A stretch of 64,000 nucleotides of DNA from Blastomonas sp. AAP53 (GTDB lineage Bacteria > Pseudomonadota > Alphaproteobacteria > Sphingomonadales > Sphingomonadaceae), in NCBI RefSeq assembly GCF_000331245.1, contig NZ_ANFZ01000006.1:558001-622000 (forward strand), read 5' to 3'. The notes under the pieces were generated by a model, which searched no databases, was not told where the DNA came from, and saw nothing but the letters and a program-made list of their open reading frames with translations. A program made the translations under genes and the position numbers. Of this stretch, positions 16,589 through 27,045 are shown in pieces. Each line of letters starts with the position of its first letter. The stretch's first letter is position 1.

Positions 16589-17836
16589 TCATTTGGTTGC
16601 AGAAACGTTCAGCACGTCTGCAACTTTGGCATGCAGGTCGCTTTCCGGAGCAGACCGGATATTGGCCTTGGCCAGTTCACCATCATGCTGGAAGGAAATC
16701 AAGACTTTGGCGTTGCTCTTGGCGGCCTTGTCGTAACGTTTGCGGGGGGAACCGGTGGCGATCATGTCGCACGAGATGCCGCTGTTGCGCAGGCTTGCCT
16801 GTGCAGCCGTTGCCTCAGCCAATGCCCGATCGTCCTCCAGCGCGATGATCACATCCAGACCGCCGCCGAGCGCCGCGTCATCGCACAGCATGGCCAGCCG
16901 CTCGATCCCCGCTGCCCAGCCGACTGCAGGTGTCGAAGGCCCACCCAGGCTTTCTATCAGCCCGTCATAGCGCCCGCCGGCCAGCACCGTGCCCTGCGCA
17001 CCCAGCCGGTCGGTGACGAATTCGAACGCGGTGTGGCGGTAATAGTCCAGCCCCCGCACCAGCCGGGCATTGCGGGTCCAGGCGACGCCTGCCGCGTCGA
17101 GGCCGCCAGTCACGCTGTCAAAGAACGCGCGCGCCTCATCGGTGAGAAAGGCGTCGATGTCGGGGGCGGAGTCCGCCACCGGACGATCCTGCGCCTCCTT
17201 GCTGTCGAGGATCCGCAACGGATTGCGCTCCAGGCGGTCCTGCGAATCCTTGGACAGTTGGTCCTTGTGCGCCTGAAAATGCTCGATCAATGCCGCGCGC
17301 CAGGCGTCCCGGCTGGCGGCATCGCCCAAGGTGTTGAGTTGCAGCGTCACGCCTTCGGTGATTCCCAGTTCGCGCAGGACATGATCGGCCATCACCAGCA
17401 GTTCGACATCGGCCTGCGGGTCGCCCGATCCGATCATTTCGGCATCGATCTGGTGGAATTGGCGGTAGCGCCCCTTTTGCGGGCGTTCATAGCGGAACAG
17501 CGGCCCGTGCGTGGCGATCTTGAGCGGAGCATATTGCTGCCAGCCGTTGGTGAGATACGCGCGCGCCAGCCCGGCGGTGAATTCTGGCCGAAGGGTCAGC
17601 GAGTCGCCGCTGCGGTCCTCGAACGAGTACATCTCCTTCGACACCACATCGGTGGTCTCGCCCAGCGAGCGGGCGAATACCGCCGTGGCTTCGAACACCG
17701 GCATTTCGACGCGGCGAAAGTTGTACAGACGGCGCACCCGATCGAACGTGTCGACGACATGGCCGAACCGCTCCTGATCTTGCCCAAAGATGTCCTGCGT
17801 TCCGCGGATCGCGCCCGGTGTTGTAATCTTGCCCAT
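16589..17836 (-). CDS. hisS: Histidyl-tRNA synthetase
   Basis: 415 residues, start [15 protein letters not shown] at 17836. Class II synthetase: motif 2 region [19 protein letters not shown], the histidine A motif region [18 protein letters not shown], and motif 3 [11 protein letters not shown]-terminal anticodon-binding domain follows (DVIIALEDD to the end). First gene of the hisS-prfA-prmC run, divergent from the M61 peptidase gene. Confidence 0.97.
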   Translation of the reverse strand: MGKITTPGAIRGTQDIFGQDQERFGHVVDTFDRVRRLYNFRRVEMPVFEATAVFARSLGETTDVVSKEMYSFEDRSGDSLTLRPEFTAGLARAYLTNGWQQYAPLKIATHGPLFRYERPQKGRYRQFHQIDAEMIGSGDPQADVELLVMADHVLRELGITEGVTLQLNTLGDAASRDAWRAALIEHFQAHKDQLSKDSQDRLERNPLRILDSKEAQDRPVADSAPDIDAFLTDEARAFFDSVTGGLDAAGVAWTRNARLVRGLDYYRHTAFEFVTDRLGAQGTVLAGGRYDGLIESLGGPSTPAVGWAAGIERLAMLCDDAALGGGLDVIIALEDDRALAEATAAQASLRNSGISCDMIATGSPRKRYDKAAKSNAKVLISFQHDGELAKANIRSAPESDLHAKVADVLNVSATK

Positions 17837-17946
17837 ATTCCGCCGCCATTAGCGAGTTTTTGAGCGGACGCCAAACAGGCGGGTGCTTTTTTTTGCGGTC
17901 GGCGTTTATGATGTTCGACCACGCGAATTCAAAAGGGTCTGAAACT

Positions 17947-19875
17947 TTGCGCCACCTGATCTCCACCGCCTGCCTTGCCATCGCTCTTGCGGCGTTTCCG
18001 GCCACCGCTCAGAACAGCGAACCCCAGCCTCAGCCGGTGGTCGACATCGTGCCGCCAGCGCGCGATATCGAATTTCCCGGCGTGATGACGCTGGAGGTTG
18101 ACGCAACCGATGTCGGGCGGGCGATCTTCGCGATGAAGCAGACGATCCCGGTGCCCGAAGATGCGCGCGCCAATGGGCGGTTCACGGTGCTGTATCCGCA
18201 ATGGCTGCCGGGCAATCACGCCCCGCGCGGGGAGATCGAAAAGCTGGTAGGGCTGACCTTCAGCGCGGCAGGCAAAGCGCTTGCCTGGCAACGTGATTCG
18301 CTCGACATCAACGCCTTCCATATCACCGTTCCGCAGGGCGTGCGCGAGGTCGTGGCGAATTTCCAGTTCGTCAGCCCGACCGCCTCGAATCAGGGGCGCG
18401 TCGTCGTCGCACCCAGCATGATGAACCTGCGCTGGAACAACGTTGCGCTGTATCCGGCAGGTTATTTCGCTCGCAACATCGCGGTAGACGCCACGGTCAC
18501 CTGGCCGACCGGCTGGCAGGCGGGCAGCGCGATGCGGGCGAAGCGCACGACCGGCAGCAAGGTCGCTTACGAGCGCGTCGACTTCGACACTCTGGTCGAC
18601 AGCCCGATGTTCGCCGGCGCGCATTTCAGGAGCTGGCCGCTGTCTGACAAGGTGACGCTCAACGTCGTTGCCGACGAGGCCGAATTCCTGGCCGCCACGC
18701 CCGAGCAGATCGATGCGCACAAGAAGCTGGTGGCCGAGGCCGAGCACCTGTTTGGCGTGCGCCATTACGATCGCTACGACTTTCTGCTGGCATTGTCGGA
18801 CGAGATGACCGGCATCGGCATCGAGCATCATCGCAGCAGCGAAAACGGCGTCGGCACCGGCTATTTCACCGATTGGGCCAAGGGGCCGGGCTCGCGCAAC
18901 CTGCTGCCGCACGAGATGACGCACAGCTGGAATGGCAAGCATCGCCGTCCGCAAGGCATCTGGGCGCCCGATTTCCGCGTGCCCAGTCGCGATGACCTGC
19001 TGTGGGTGTACGAGGGCCAGACCCAGTTCTGGGGCTATGTGCTGGGCGCACGTTCTGGATTGTTCACCTATCAGGAAACGCTGGATGCCTTTGCCAATAT
19101 CGCTGCCGGGCTGGATGCGCGCGCCGGACGCAACTGGCGGCCGCTGATCGATACCGCGCACGATCCCATCATCTCCGCGCGCCGGCCCAAGGCGTGGGCG
19201 AGCTATCAGCGCAGCGAGGACTATTATAACGAGGGCATGCTGGTGTGGCTGGAGGCCGACCAGATCATTCGCCGCGAATCGGGCAACACGAAATCCCTGC
19301 AGGACTTTGCCCGCAGCTTCTTCGGTGGGCGCGATGGCGACTGGGGTGTGGTGACCTATGAGCTGCCCGATGTCGTGGCCGCGCTGAACGCGGTGCTGCC
19401 CTATGACTGGCAGGGCTTTTTGCAGCGCCGGGTGTACGAGATCAACGTCGAGGCACCCAAGCAGGGCTTTGCGCTGGGCGGCTATGAACTGGTCTATGCC
19501 GCCGAACCCAGCGCCTTCATCAAATCGGGAGAGGCAGCGTCCGGGACCACGGATCTGAGCCATTCCGTCGGACTGATCGTCGCCAAGGATGGCAAGGTCA
19601 GCCAGGTGATGTGGGGCAGTCCTGCCTTCGAGGCCGGCATGACCGTGGGCGACCAGATCACCGGCGTCGATGGACGCGATTATTCCGGCGAAGCGCTGAA
19701 GACGGCTGTCGCTGCCACGACCGCCACCGGCAAGGTTGGACTGCTGGTCAAGCGCGGCAAAAGATACCGTGAAACCGCACTTTCCTATAAGGGCGGGTTG
19801 CGCTATCCGGCGCTCCGCAAGACGGGGCAGGGCGAAACCGGCCTTGACCGGCTGCTTGCGCCGCAAACCCGCTGA
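17947..19875 (+). CDS. M61-family metallopeptidase with PDZ domain, secreted
   Basis: About 642 residues. I favour TTG 17947: it has AAAAGGGTC 6 bases upstream and opens a standard signal peptide (LRHLISTACLAIALAAFPATAQ). An ATG pair at 17908 lacks a ribosome-binding site. The zinc-binding HEMTH lies at about 322-326 in LLPHEMTHSWNGKHRRP, and the third ligand is probably Glu in YYNEGMLVWLE. A C-terminal PDZ domain spans about 535-615 (SVGLIVAKDGKV to MTVGDQITGVDG). This architecture is that of glycyl-aminopeptidase-like M61 enzymes, probably periplasmic. Confidence 0.9.
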   Translation: MRHLISTACLAIALAAFPATAQNSEPQPQPVVDIVPPARDIEFPGVMTLEVDATDVGRAIFAMKQTIPVPEDARANGRFTVLYPQWLPGNHAPRGEIEKLVGLTFSAAGKALAWQRDSLDINAFHITVPQGVREVVANFQFVSPTASNQGRVVVAPSMMNLRWNNVALYPAGYFARNIAVDATVTWPTGWQAGSAMRAKRTTGSKVAYERVDFDTLVDSPMFAGAHFRSWPLSDKVTLNVVADEAEFLAATPEQIDAHKKLVAEAEHLFGVRHYDRYDFLLALSDEMTGIGIEHHRSSENGVGTGYFTDWAKGPGSRNLLPHEMTHSWNGKHRRPQGIWAPDFRVPSRDDLLWVYEGQTQFWGYVLGARSGLFTYQETLDAFANIAAGLDARAGRNWRPLIDTAHDPIISARRPKAWASYQRSEDYYNEGMLVWLEADQIIRRESGNTKSLQDFARSFFGGRDGDWGVVTYELPDVVAALNAVLPYDWQGFLQRRVYEINVEAPKQGFALGGYELVYAAEPSAFIKSGEAASGTTDLSHSVGLIVAKDGKVSQVMWGSPAFEAGMTVGDQITGVDGRDYSGEALKTAVAATTATGKVGLLVKRGKRYRETALSYKGGLRYPALRKTGQGETGLDRLLAPQTR

Positions 19876-19932
19876 ACGCTGAAGAACGGGCAGGCCGTTC
19901 GGCGGCAAACCATAACAAGGGCCTTCTTCCTT

Positions 19933-20475
19933 ATGCTTATCAAAGAGATTTCGATCGGCAAGAATCCGCCGAACAACGTGAACGTCATCATCGAAGTGCC
20001 CACTGGCGGTGAACCGGTGAAGTACGAGTTCGACAAGGCCTCAGGTGCACTGTTCGTCGATCGCATCCTGCACACGCCGATGCGCTATCCTGCCAATTAC
20101 GGCTTCATCCCGCACACGCTGTCGCCCGATGGCGATCCGCTCGATGCACTGGTGATCGCGCGTTCGCCGTTCATGCCCGGCTCTGTCGTGCGCGTCCGCC
20201 CGATTGCGGTGCTGAACCTGGAAGACGAGCATGGCGGTGATGAAAAGGTCATCTGCGTGCCCGACACTGCGACCTTCCCCTATTACACCGACGTGCGCGA
20301 AAAGGCGGACATGCCCGACATCGTGTTTGCGCAGATCGAGCATTTCTTTACCCACTACAAGGACCTGGAAGCTGAAAAGTGGGTCCGCGTCGGCAAGTGG
20401 GGCGATGCTGCCGAAGCACGGCAGATCATCATCGAGGCGATCGAGCGGGCGCAGGCCGACAAGGCTGAAGACTGA
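19933..20475 (+). CDS. ppa: Inorganic pyrophosphatase
   Basis: 180 residues, family I soluble pyrophosphatase. The metal-binding signature DGDPLDALV is at about 71-79, with YGFIPHTL just before and KVICVPDTA later. It hydrolyses PPi from biosynthetic reactions in the cytoplasm. The stop codon shares one base with the start of the following lipoprotein gene. Confidence 0.97.
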   Translation: MLIKEISIGKNPPNNVNVIIEVPTGGEPVKYEFDKASGALFVDRILHTPMRYPANYGFIPHTLSPDGDPLDALVIARSPFMPGSVVRVRPIAVLNLEDEHGGDEKVICVPDTATFPYYTDVREKADMPDIVFAQIEHFFTHYKDLEAEKWVRVGKWGDAAEARQIIIEAIERAQADKAED

Positions 20476-20813
20476 TGACACGCGTGACCGCAGCGCTGGC
20501 AGCATGGCGGCGCTCTGCTGCGCTGATGCTGGCCGGCGCTGTGGTCGCCGCTGTGTCGGGCTGTGCAACTCCAGAGGCGCGGACCCGCGCTGCGCTTGAA
20601 AAGACCGGGCTCAGTCGGCCCGTATCCGCCTGCATGGCCGAACGCATGGTAGACCGCCTGTCGCTGGCGCAATTGCAGCGGCTCGGGCGTATCGGGCAGT
20701 TGCAGCAGGCGAACGATTTCGACGAATTTCTGCGCCGGACGCGCGCGTTGCGCGATCCTGAAATCCTCGCAGTGGTCAGTTCTTCCGGACTGGTTTGCGT
20801 GGTGCGCAACTAA
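20475..20813 (+). CDS. Small predicted lipoprotein
   Basis: 112 residues, no recognised family. The N-terminus carries Arg residues and a hydrophobic stretch ending in a lipobox VSGC with Cys30, so the mature protein would be a roughly 80-residue lipoprotein. It has two further Cys (in VSACMAE and GLVCVVRN) that could form a disulfide in the periplasm. Start overlaps the ppa stop (TGATG), so it is probably co-translated. Confidence 0.75.
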   Translation: MTRVTAALAAWRRSAALMLAGAVVAAVSGCATPEARTRAALEKTGLSRPVSACMAERMVDRLSLAQLQRLGRIGQLQQANDFDEFLRRTRALRDPEILAVVSSSGLVCVVRN

Positions 20814-20973
20814 GTTGCGAAAAAGCGTGGTGCCCTGCGCGATTGCAGGGTTTCATTTGCACCGCGTCTATGCTTTAGCGCCCCTCACAACCGTTCATCG
20901 ACCGCTTAATGGCCTGGTGTCGACCGCTTGTGAGTCGCACGCCCGGCCCGCTCAGAAAGGCATGGGATCCTTC

Positions 20974-22173
<1,200 letters not shown>

Positions 22174-22182
22174 TGCGCTTTA

Positions 22183-22372
22183 CCCCTCTCCCTTGACGGG
22201 AGAGGGTTGCGAAGACTTGGCGCTACAAGCGCCTAGTCGAAGCTGGGAGAGGGTGACGCAGCGGTGGCTTTGTGTCGCAACCGCAGGCCCTCTCCAATTC
22301 CGACTAGGCAGTCCTTCGACAAGCTCAGGACTGCCGAGTCTCCATATCCTCTCCCGTAAAGGGAGAGGAGGG
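22183..22372. repeat. Hairpin-forming repeat element (gggagaggg family), copy 1
   Basis: The sucC-etfB gap contains nested inverted repeats: CCCTCTCCC / GGGAGAGGG pairs at 22184-22207 and again at about 22351-22372. Between them lie gttgcgaagacttgg, tagtcgaagctgggag, and a second small hairpin cagtccttcgac...ctcaggactg at 22308-22333. The first half closely matches the element at 32653-32725. No open frame is convincing here. Confidence 0.75.
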
Positions 22373-22461
22373 GAGCAACGCCTAAGGTCGGCGACTGCAC
22401 CACTTGACGTTTACGTGAACGGAAACTAAATAGCGTTCACGATCATTAGGAAGGAAGCGCC

Positions 22462-23211
22462 ATGAAGATCCTTGTGCCCGTAAAACGGGTCATCGACTAT
22501 AACGTGAAGCCGCGCGTCAAGGCGGATGGCACCGGGGTTGACCTGGCCAACGTCAAGATGAGCATGAACCCGTTCGACGAGATCGCAGTGGAAGAAGCGC
22601 TGCGGATCAAGGAAGCGGGCAAGGCTGAAGAAGTCATCGCCGTTTCGGTTGGACCTGCAAAGGCCCAGGAAACGCTGCGCACCGCGCTCGCCATGGGTGC
22701 CGATCGCGCGATCCTCATCGAAACCGACGAAACCGTCGAGCCGCTGGCCGTCGCCAAGCTGCTTGCCAAGGTGGCAGCCGAGGAAAACCCCGGCCTGATC
22801 CTGCTGGGCAAGCAGGCGATCGACGACGACAGCAACCAGACCGGCCAGATGCTCGCAGCTTTGCTCGGCTGGGGCCAGGCCACGTTCGCCAACACCGTGA
22901 CCGTCGAAGCCGACAGCATCACCGTTGCTCGCGATGTCGATGGCGGTCTGCAGACGGTCAAGCTCAACACGCCTGCGATCGTCACCACCGACCTTCGCCT
23001 CAACGAGCCGCGTTATGCTTCGCTGCCCAACATCATGAAGGCGAAGAAGAAGCCGCTCGATGTGAAGACCCCGGGTGATTACGGCGTGGACATCACGCCG
23101 CGCCTGACCACGCTCAAGGTCGCTGAACCGCCGGTGCGCAGCGCCGGAATCAAGGTGGCAGATGTCGACGCACTGGTCGGCAAGCTCAAGGAAATGGGAG
23201 TTGGCGCATGA
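22462..23211 (+). CDS. etfB: Electron transfer flavoprotein beta subunit
   Basis: 249 residues, strong ribosome-binding site GGAAGGAAG. Begins [16 protein letters not shown], as ETF-beta does, and contains the family signature region [25 protein letters not shown] at about 174-198. ETF carries electrons from acyl-CoA and other dehydrogenases to ETF-quinone oxidoreductase. Overlaps etfA by the ATGA at 23208-23211. Confidence 0.97.
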   Translation: MKILVPVKRVIDYNVKPRVKADGTGVDLANVKMSMNPFDEIAVEEALRIKEAGKAEEVIAVSVGPAKAQETLRTALAMGADRAILIETDETVEPLAVAKLLAKVAAEENPGLILLGKQAIDDDSNQTGQMLAALLGWGQATFANTVTVEADSITVARDVDGGLQTVKLNTPAIVTTDLRLNEPRYASLPNIMKAKKKPLDVKTPGDYGVDITPRLTTLKVAEPPVRSAGIKVADVDALVGKLKEMGVGA

Positions 23212-24137
23212 AGACGCTCGTATGGGTTGAACATGACAATGCTGTCATGAAGGATGCGACGCTGGCGGTGGTCACCGCTGCCGGCAAGCTGGGTGAAGTG
23301 CACGCATTGGTCGCGGGCAAGGGTTGCGCGGCTGTTGCCGATCAGGTCGCCAAGGTTGCCGGTGTCGCCACCGTGCACCTCGCCGACGATGCCTCGCTTG
23401 AGAACGGCCTCGCTGAAAACGTCGCGCCGCTCGTCGCGAGCCTCATGGCCAGCCATGACGCGTTCCTCGCGCCTGCTACCACCACCGGCAAGAACATCGC
23501 GCCGCGCGTTGCTGCTCTGCTCGACGTGATGCAGATTTCGGACATTCTCTCGGTCGAAGGCCCCAAGACCTTCACCCGTCCGATCTATGCCGGCAACGCG
23601 ATTGCCACCGTCGAATCGTCGGACGCCAAGCTGGTGATCACCGTGCGGGGCACCGCGTTCGAAAAGGCCGCCACCGAAGGTGGTTCGGGCACCGTCGAAG
23701 CCGTCGGCGGCGCATCGGATTCGGGCCTGTCGAGCTTTGTCAGTGCCGAAATCGCCAAGAGCGAGCGGCCTGAACTGACCAGCGCCAAGATCATCGTATC
23801 GGGTGGTCGCGCGCTGGGTTCGGGCGAGAAGTTCGAGGAAGTCATCACCCCGCTGGCGGACAAGCTCGGCGCTGGCATCGGCGCGTCGCGCGCTGCTGTC
23901 GACGCAGGCTATGTTCCCAACGACTATCAGGTCGGCCAGACCGGCAAGATCGTCGCTCCGGAAGTCTACCTTGCGGTCGGCATCTCGGGCGCGATCCAGC
24001 ACCTTGCAGGCATGAAGGACTCCAAGACCATCATCGCCATCAACAAGGACGAGGACGCCCCGATCTTCCAGGTCGCCGACATCGGTTTGGTCGCGGACCT
24101 GTTCACGGCTGTTCCGGAACTGACCGGCAAGCTGTAA
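23208..24137 (+). CDS. etfA: Electron transfer flavoprotein alpha subunit
   Basis: 309 residues, partner of EtfB. The FAD-binding C-terminal domain is clear: [37 protein letters not shown] and [13 protein letters not shown]-like [17 protein letters not shown], ending with [17 protein letters not shown]. Translationally coupled to etfB; followed by a strong terminator. Confidence 0.97.
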   Translation: MKTLVWVEHDNAVMKDATLAVVTAAGKLGEVHALVAGKGCAAVADQVAKVAGVATVHLADDASLENGLAENVAPLVASLMASHDAFLAPATTTGKNIAPRVAALLDVMQISDILSVEGPKTFTRPIYAGNAIATVESSDAKLVITVRGTAFEKAATEGGSGTVEAVGGASDSGLSSFVSAEIAKSERPELTSAKIIVSGGRALGSGEKFEEVITPLADKLGAGIGASRAAVDAGYVPNDYQVGQTGKIVAPEVYLAVGISGAIQHLAGMKDSKTIIAINKDEDAPIFQVADIGLVADLFTAVPELTGKL

Positions 24138-24163
24138 GGGGCTGATTGCCTTTTGAATGATTG

Positions 24164-24193
24164 AAAACCCCGGCAGGCGACTGCCGGGGTTTT
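24164..24193 (+). terminator. Rho-independent terminator of the etf genes
   Basis: Perfect 13-bp stem (AAAACCCCGGCAG / CTGCCGGGGTTTT) closed by a GCGA tetraloop and followed by a T-rich run, 27 bases after the etfA stop. Confidence 0.93.
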
Positions 24194-24388
24194 CTTTTGC
24201 GCGGCCTCCGCTTGCTGAGCGGGTAATGATGCTTCCACGTGTTGAAAGGCACCCGGTACCCTGTTCATGTAAAATGCGCTTTACCTGAACAATTCCTGTC
24301 ACCTCAGTTCAGCCTCGCCACATCGCCGAATCGCTAGATCGTTTTTTGACCCCGCAGGAACGGGGTGACCGGAAGAAGGAACAGGACG

Positions 24389-24766
24389 ATGGCAAAGACT
24401 GGCGGTGTGGTTGGGGGTGTTTTCGGCGCGGCGCTGCTCGGTGCTGCTGCCATGGTTTCAGCGGCTGTCCCGGCGGCAGCGCAGTGGCACGGCGGAGGTC
24501 CCGGCTGGGGCGGGCGCGGTGATCGCGCGGTCAAACAGTGCGTCCGTGCTGCCGAGTTCGAAGCGCGCCGTTTTGGCCGGTTCGCTCAGGTCACCGACAT
24601 CCGGGACATTGATCGCACCCGTTATGGCCTGCGCGTGCAGGGTCGCATCGTCGTGGAAGACGGCGGACGCTGGCGCAGCGGTGTCGATCGCGGTCGCTTC
24701 ACCTGCTTTGTGGATCGGGGCAGGGTGCGTGACCTGCGTCTGAACGGACTCGGCAATTTCCGTTAA
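24389..24766 (+). CDS. Small secreted protein, paralogue of the next gene
   Basis: 125 residues from ATG 24389, with AAGGAACAGGA upstream (open to 24365). Signal peptide to about AAAQ at residue 32, then a Gly/Trp-rich linker. The C-terminal 75 residues contain two Cys (VKQCVRAAE and GRFTCFVDRGR) framing a basic, beta-rich segment (GLRVQGRIVVEDGG). The same spacing recurs in the C-terminal domain of the protein at 24884, so the two are probably diverged duplicates. No known family recognised; probably periplasmic with one disulfide. Confidence 0.75.
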   Translation: MAKTGGVVGGVFGAALLGAAAMVSAAVPAAAQWHGGGPGWGGRGDRAVKQCVRAAEFEARRFGRFAQVTDIRDIDRTRYGLRVQGRIVVEDGGRWRSGVDRGRFTCFVDRGRVRDLRLNGLGNFR

Positions 24767-24792
24767 GACAAGGGCATTCACCCATGGTCCGG

Positions 24793-24824
24793 GGCGGTTC
24801 AGCCTGGCGACAGGCTGAACCGCC
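24793..24824. terminator. Strong hairpin between the two secreted-protein genes
   Basis: Perfect 13-bp stem GGCGGTTCAGCCT / AGGCTGAACCGCC with loop GGCGAC, 27 bases after the upstream stop. No T run follows, so it could attenuate, protect mRNA ends or act as a weak terminator. Confidence 0.6.
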
Positions 24825-24883
24825 TAAATCAGACACCATCAGGCTGAAGCGCTTCCGCGCTGCCTGGCACGAAAGGCAAGAAC

Positions 24884-25564
24884 ATGCTGAAATCACTGAC
24901 AGGTCTGGGTGCCGCTGGCGCGATGCTCGTCACCGGTTTTGCGCCTGCGATGGCAGCTCCGGTGACTGCTGGTACAGTTGGCAGCGGCGATTATTCCACG
25001 CTGGGCGATCTGGGCTGGGATCAGGGCGACGAGCAGGCCGAGCAATGGCGCGGCGGCTGGGGCAACCGGCGCTGGCGTGGCCGTAACCGTGGCATCGATG
25101 GCGGAGACATTCTGGCCGGCGCGCTGATCATCGGCGGGATTGCCGCGATCGCCAGCGCGGCCAGCAACAGCAGCCGCAACCGCAACGGTCCCAACGATCG
25201 CTATAGCTATAATGATGATGTCCGCTCTGCTTCCACGCAATGCGGCGCGGCGGCTGCGGCGCAGTCCGGCTTCGGTGCGCGGGTCGAACGGATCGACAAT
25301 GTGGTGCGCGATGGCAATGGCTGGCGCGTCGAAGGACTGGTCGGATCACGCAACAACGGCGTCGACAGCTTTACCTGCGGGATGAGCTATGGACGGATCG
25401 ATTATGTCCGCTTCAATCGCGCCAATGGCGCATGGGGTGCGGGCGATGTCGGTGTGAACGGCCAGGTGTTCGGCGATGGCAGTGACCCATCCTATGTGCC
25501 GCCCCAGCCGGGCGATGATGATTTTGCCTATCGGAATGATGCGGACCCGTATCTGCCTGAATAA
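24884..25564 (+). CDS. Secreted or envelope protein with glycine-rich membrane-like segment
   Basis: 226 residues. Signal peptide (MLKSLTGLGAAGAMLVTGFAPAMA), an Arg/Trp/Gly-rich region, then a hydrophobic Gly/Ala/Ile stretch at about 74-95 (GDILAGALIIGGIAAIASAAS) that could be a membrane or glycine-zipper segment. The C-terminal domain (about 117-190) has two Cys (STQCGAAAAA, SFTCGMSYGR) and resembles the domain of the preceding gene. The tail is acidic. Function unknown; likely envelope-located. Confidence 0.75.
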   Translation: MLKSLTGLGAAGAMLVTGFAPAMAAPVTAGTVGSGDYSTLGDLGWDQGDEQAEQWRGGWGNRRWRGRNRGIDGGDILAGALIIGGIAAIASAASNSSRNRNGPNDRYSYNDDVRSASTQCGAAAAAQSGFGARVERIDNVVRDGNGWRVEGLVGSRNNGVDSFTCGMSYGRIDYVRFNRANGAWGAGDVGVNGQVFGDGSDPSYVPPQPGDDDFAYRNDADPYLPE

Positions 25565-25596
25565 GCAAACCTTTTACCGGGCGATCAGGGCTGAAC

Positions 25597-26313
25597 TCAG
25601 CCCTTGTTTCCCGGCTTCAACCCCTGCGGCGCGCTTCGCCCCTTCGTGCGCCGCAGGGGTAACAGCATGATCCCGATCAGGATCGAGACGACCGCTAGCG
25701 CGGCAAAGCCGATCAGGATTGGGTGGTTGGTATCCTCGCGCGTCTGCAGATCCATGATGTGCAGCCCCCACATGAAATCGAACACGCGCCACAATGCGCT
25801 GCGCGTGGCGAGAACCGCGCCGGTTTCCGCATCGACATAGAGGTGCGTTCCGTCATCAAATCGCGCCTGCCAGCTGGGGCGCGGGCGGCGCAGTTCGAGC
25901 GGCGCGGCGTCGGCCGAGAAGCGTGTCACGCCTATGAGCCTGGCATCGCCGGCAAAGGCGGAGCGCGCTATGCCGCCAGCCTCGCGGGCGCTAACCATCG
26001 GCAACAATCTTCCGCTGCGGGCGTCGGCTCTGCTTTTGCCGCCATCGGCATAATCGATCAGCCAGACAGGCTGGCCCGCCTGTTGCGCCAGGGTGAGCGT
26101 CTGCACCGCGCGACCCTGCAGCATCGGTGCGACGGGTCGGATCGCTGGCAGGGCGAGTGTTTCGGCCTTCAGATGCTCCCCGCGAATGGTGTCGATAGGG
26201 AAGCTTGCCATGAACAGGCCCGATGCCGTCCACAGCAACAACGGCACGCCGATCAGCCAGCCGAGCCACACATGCCAGCGCATCACCATCCGTCGCCGCA
26301 GCCTGAATGCCAT
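25597..26313 (-). CDS. PepSY-associated membrane protein
   Basis: 238 residues from ATG 26313, 4 bases after the stop of the TRIC gene (frame open further upstream). N-terminal basic stretch RLRRRMVMRWHVWLGW then a membrane helix (about 15-33). A periplasmic PepSY-like segment follows (FDDGTHLYVDAETGAVLATRSALWRVFDFMWGLHIMD). A second helix spans about 203-224. The HxWxG start and YVDAETGAVL motif are those of PepSY-TM proteins, often found with iron-uptake or reductase systems. Substrate unknown. Confidence 0.8.
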   Translation of the reverse strand: MAFRLRRRMVMRWHVWLGWLIGVPLLLWTASGLFMASFPIDTIRGEHLKAETLALPAIRPVAPMLQGRAVQTLTLAQQAGQPVWLIDYADGGKSRADARSGRLLPMVSAREAGGIARSAFAGDARLIGVTRFSADAAPLELRRPRPSWQARFDDGTHLYVDAETGAVLATRSALWRVFDFMWGLHIMDLQTREDTNHPILIGFAALAVVSILIGIMLLPLRRTKGRSAPQGLKPGNKG

Positions 26314-26317
26314 GCGC

Positions 26318-26965
26318 CTAATCCTCCGTATTCCCGCCGCCGCGATAGGCCGGCAGCGCGATATTGTAGCGGATGGCAAGTCCTCGTAGCACGAAGCCTG
26401 CGATCGCGCCGATGACGGCGGCGACCGGGCGATCGACCTCGATCAGCCGCAGCCCGACATACAGTCCCGAGGCCAAGGCAGCAGCGGTCACATACAATTC
26501 GGGGCGCAGGATGATCGATGGTTCACCCGCGAGAACATCGCGGATGATGCCGCCAACGCACGCGGTGATCACGCCCATCATCACGGCGGGCAGCGGATCG
26601 ACGCCAAACTGCATGGCCTTGGCCGCACCGAACACGCCGTAAGCGCCGAGACCTGCTGCATCGAACCAGTCGAGCATCTTGCCCTGCCACCAGCGTTGCG
26701 GGGTGACCCAGAGCAGTCCCGACACGGCGAGCACCACCACCAAAACGCTCGAGTTGACGATCCAGAACACCGGCGCGCCGATCAGCAGATCGCGCACCGT
26801 CCCGCCGCCGACGCCGGTGACCAGCGCAAAGAAGGTAAAGGTGACAAACGTCTGACGCTTCGCCGCCGCCGCAAGCGCGCCCGAGGCGGCGAACACTGCG
26901 ATCCCGAACATATCGAGCGTGCCGAGAATGGTGCCGAAGTCGAATGCGGGGAGCGGCGTGGTCAT
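26318..26965 (-). CDS. TRIC-type cation channel family protein (UPF0126)
   Basis: 215 residues, about seven hydrophobic helices. Two internal repeats each carry the Gly-rich motif: VTGVGGGTVRDLLIG near 49-63 and ITACVGGIIRDVLAGE near 133-148. This duplication is the hallmark of the UPF0126/TRIC family, trimeric cation channels of the inner membrane. The two basic residues in the motifs are retained. Forms a pair with the PepSY gene. Confidence 0.92.
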   Translation of the reverse strand: MTTPLPAFDFGTILGTLDMFGIAVFAASGALAAAAKRQTFVTFTFFALVTGVGGGTVRDLLIGAPVFWIVNSSVLVVVLAVSGLLWVTPQRWWQGKMLDWFDAAGLGAYGVFGAAKAMQFGVDPLPAVMMGVITACVGGIIRDVLAGEPSIILRPELYVTAAALASGLYVGLRLIEVDRPVAAVIGAIAGFVLRGLAIRYNIALPAYRGGGNTED

Positions 26966-27009
26966 TGCGCGGCCTTAGAGGAACGGCCGCGCGATTTCAC
27001 GTATCATCT

Positions 27010-27035
27010 GCTCTCTCCCCTTAAGGGGAGAGAGC
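27010..27035. repeat. 26-bp perfect palindrome downstream of lpd
   Basis: GCTCTCTCCCCTT/AAGGGGAGAGAGC is a perfect inverted repeat 10 bases past the lpd stop. Its arms resemble the gggagaggg repeats at 22183 and 32653. It may act as terminator or mRNA-stabilising hairpin for the TCA operon. Confidence 0.7.
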
Positions 27036-27045
27036 GATGTCTGCT

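Noticed and set aside
17929-19908. 659-codon minus-strand open frame opposite the M61 peptidase
   Set aside because: The + strand frame carries a signal peptide, HEMTH and PDZ; the antisense frame has none of these and no family resemblance.
22183-22372. Possible CRISPR-like or IS-end repeats between sucC and etfB
   Set aside because: There is no regular spacer pattern and no transposase; the repeats are nested hairpins shared with the sucD-sucA gap.
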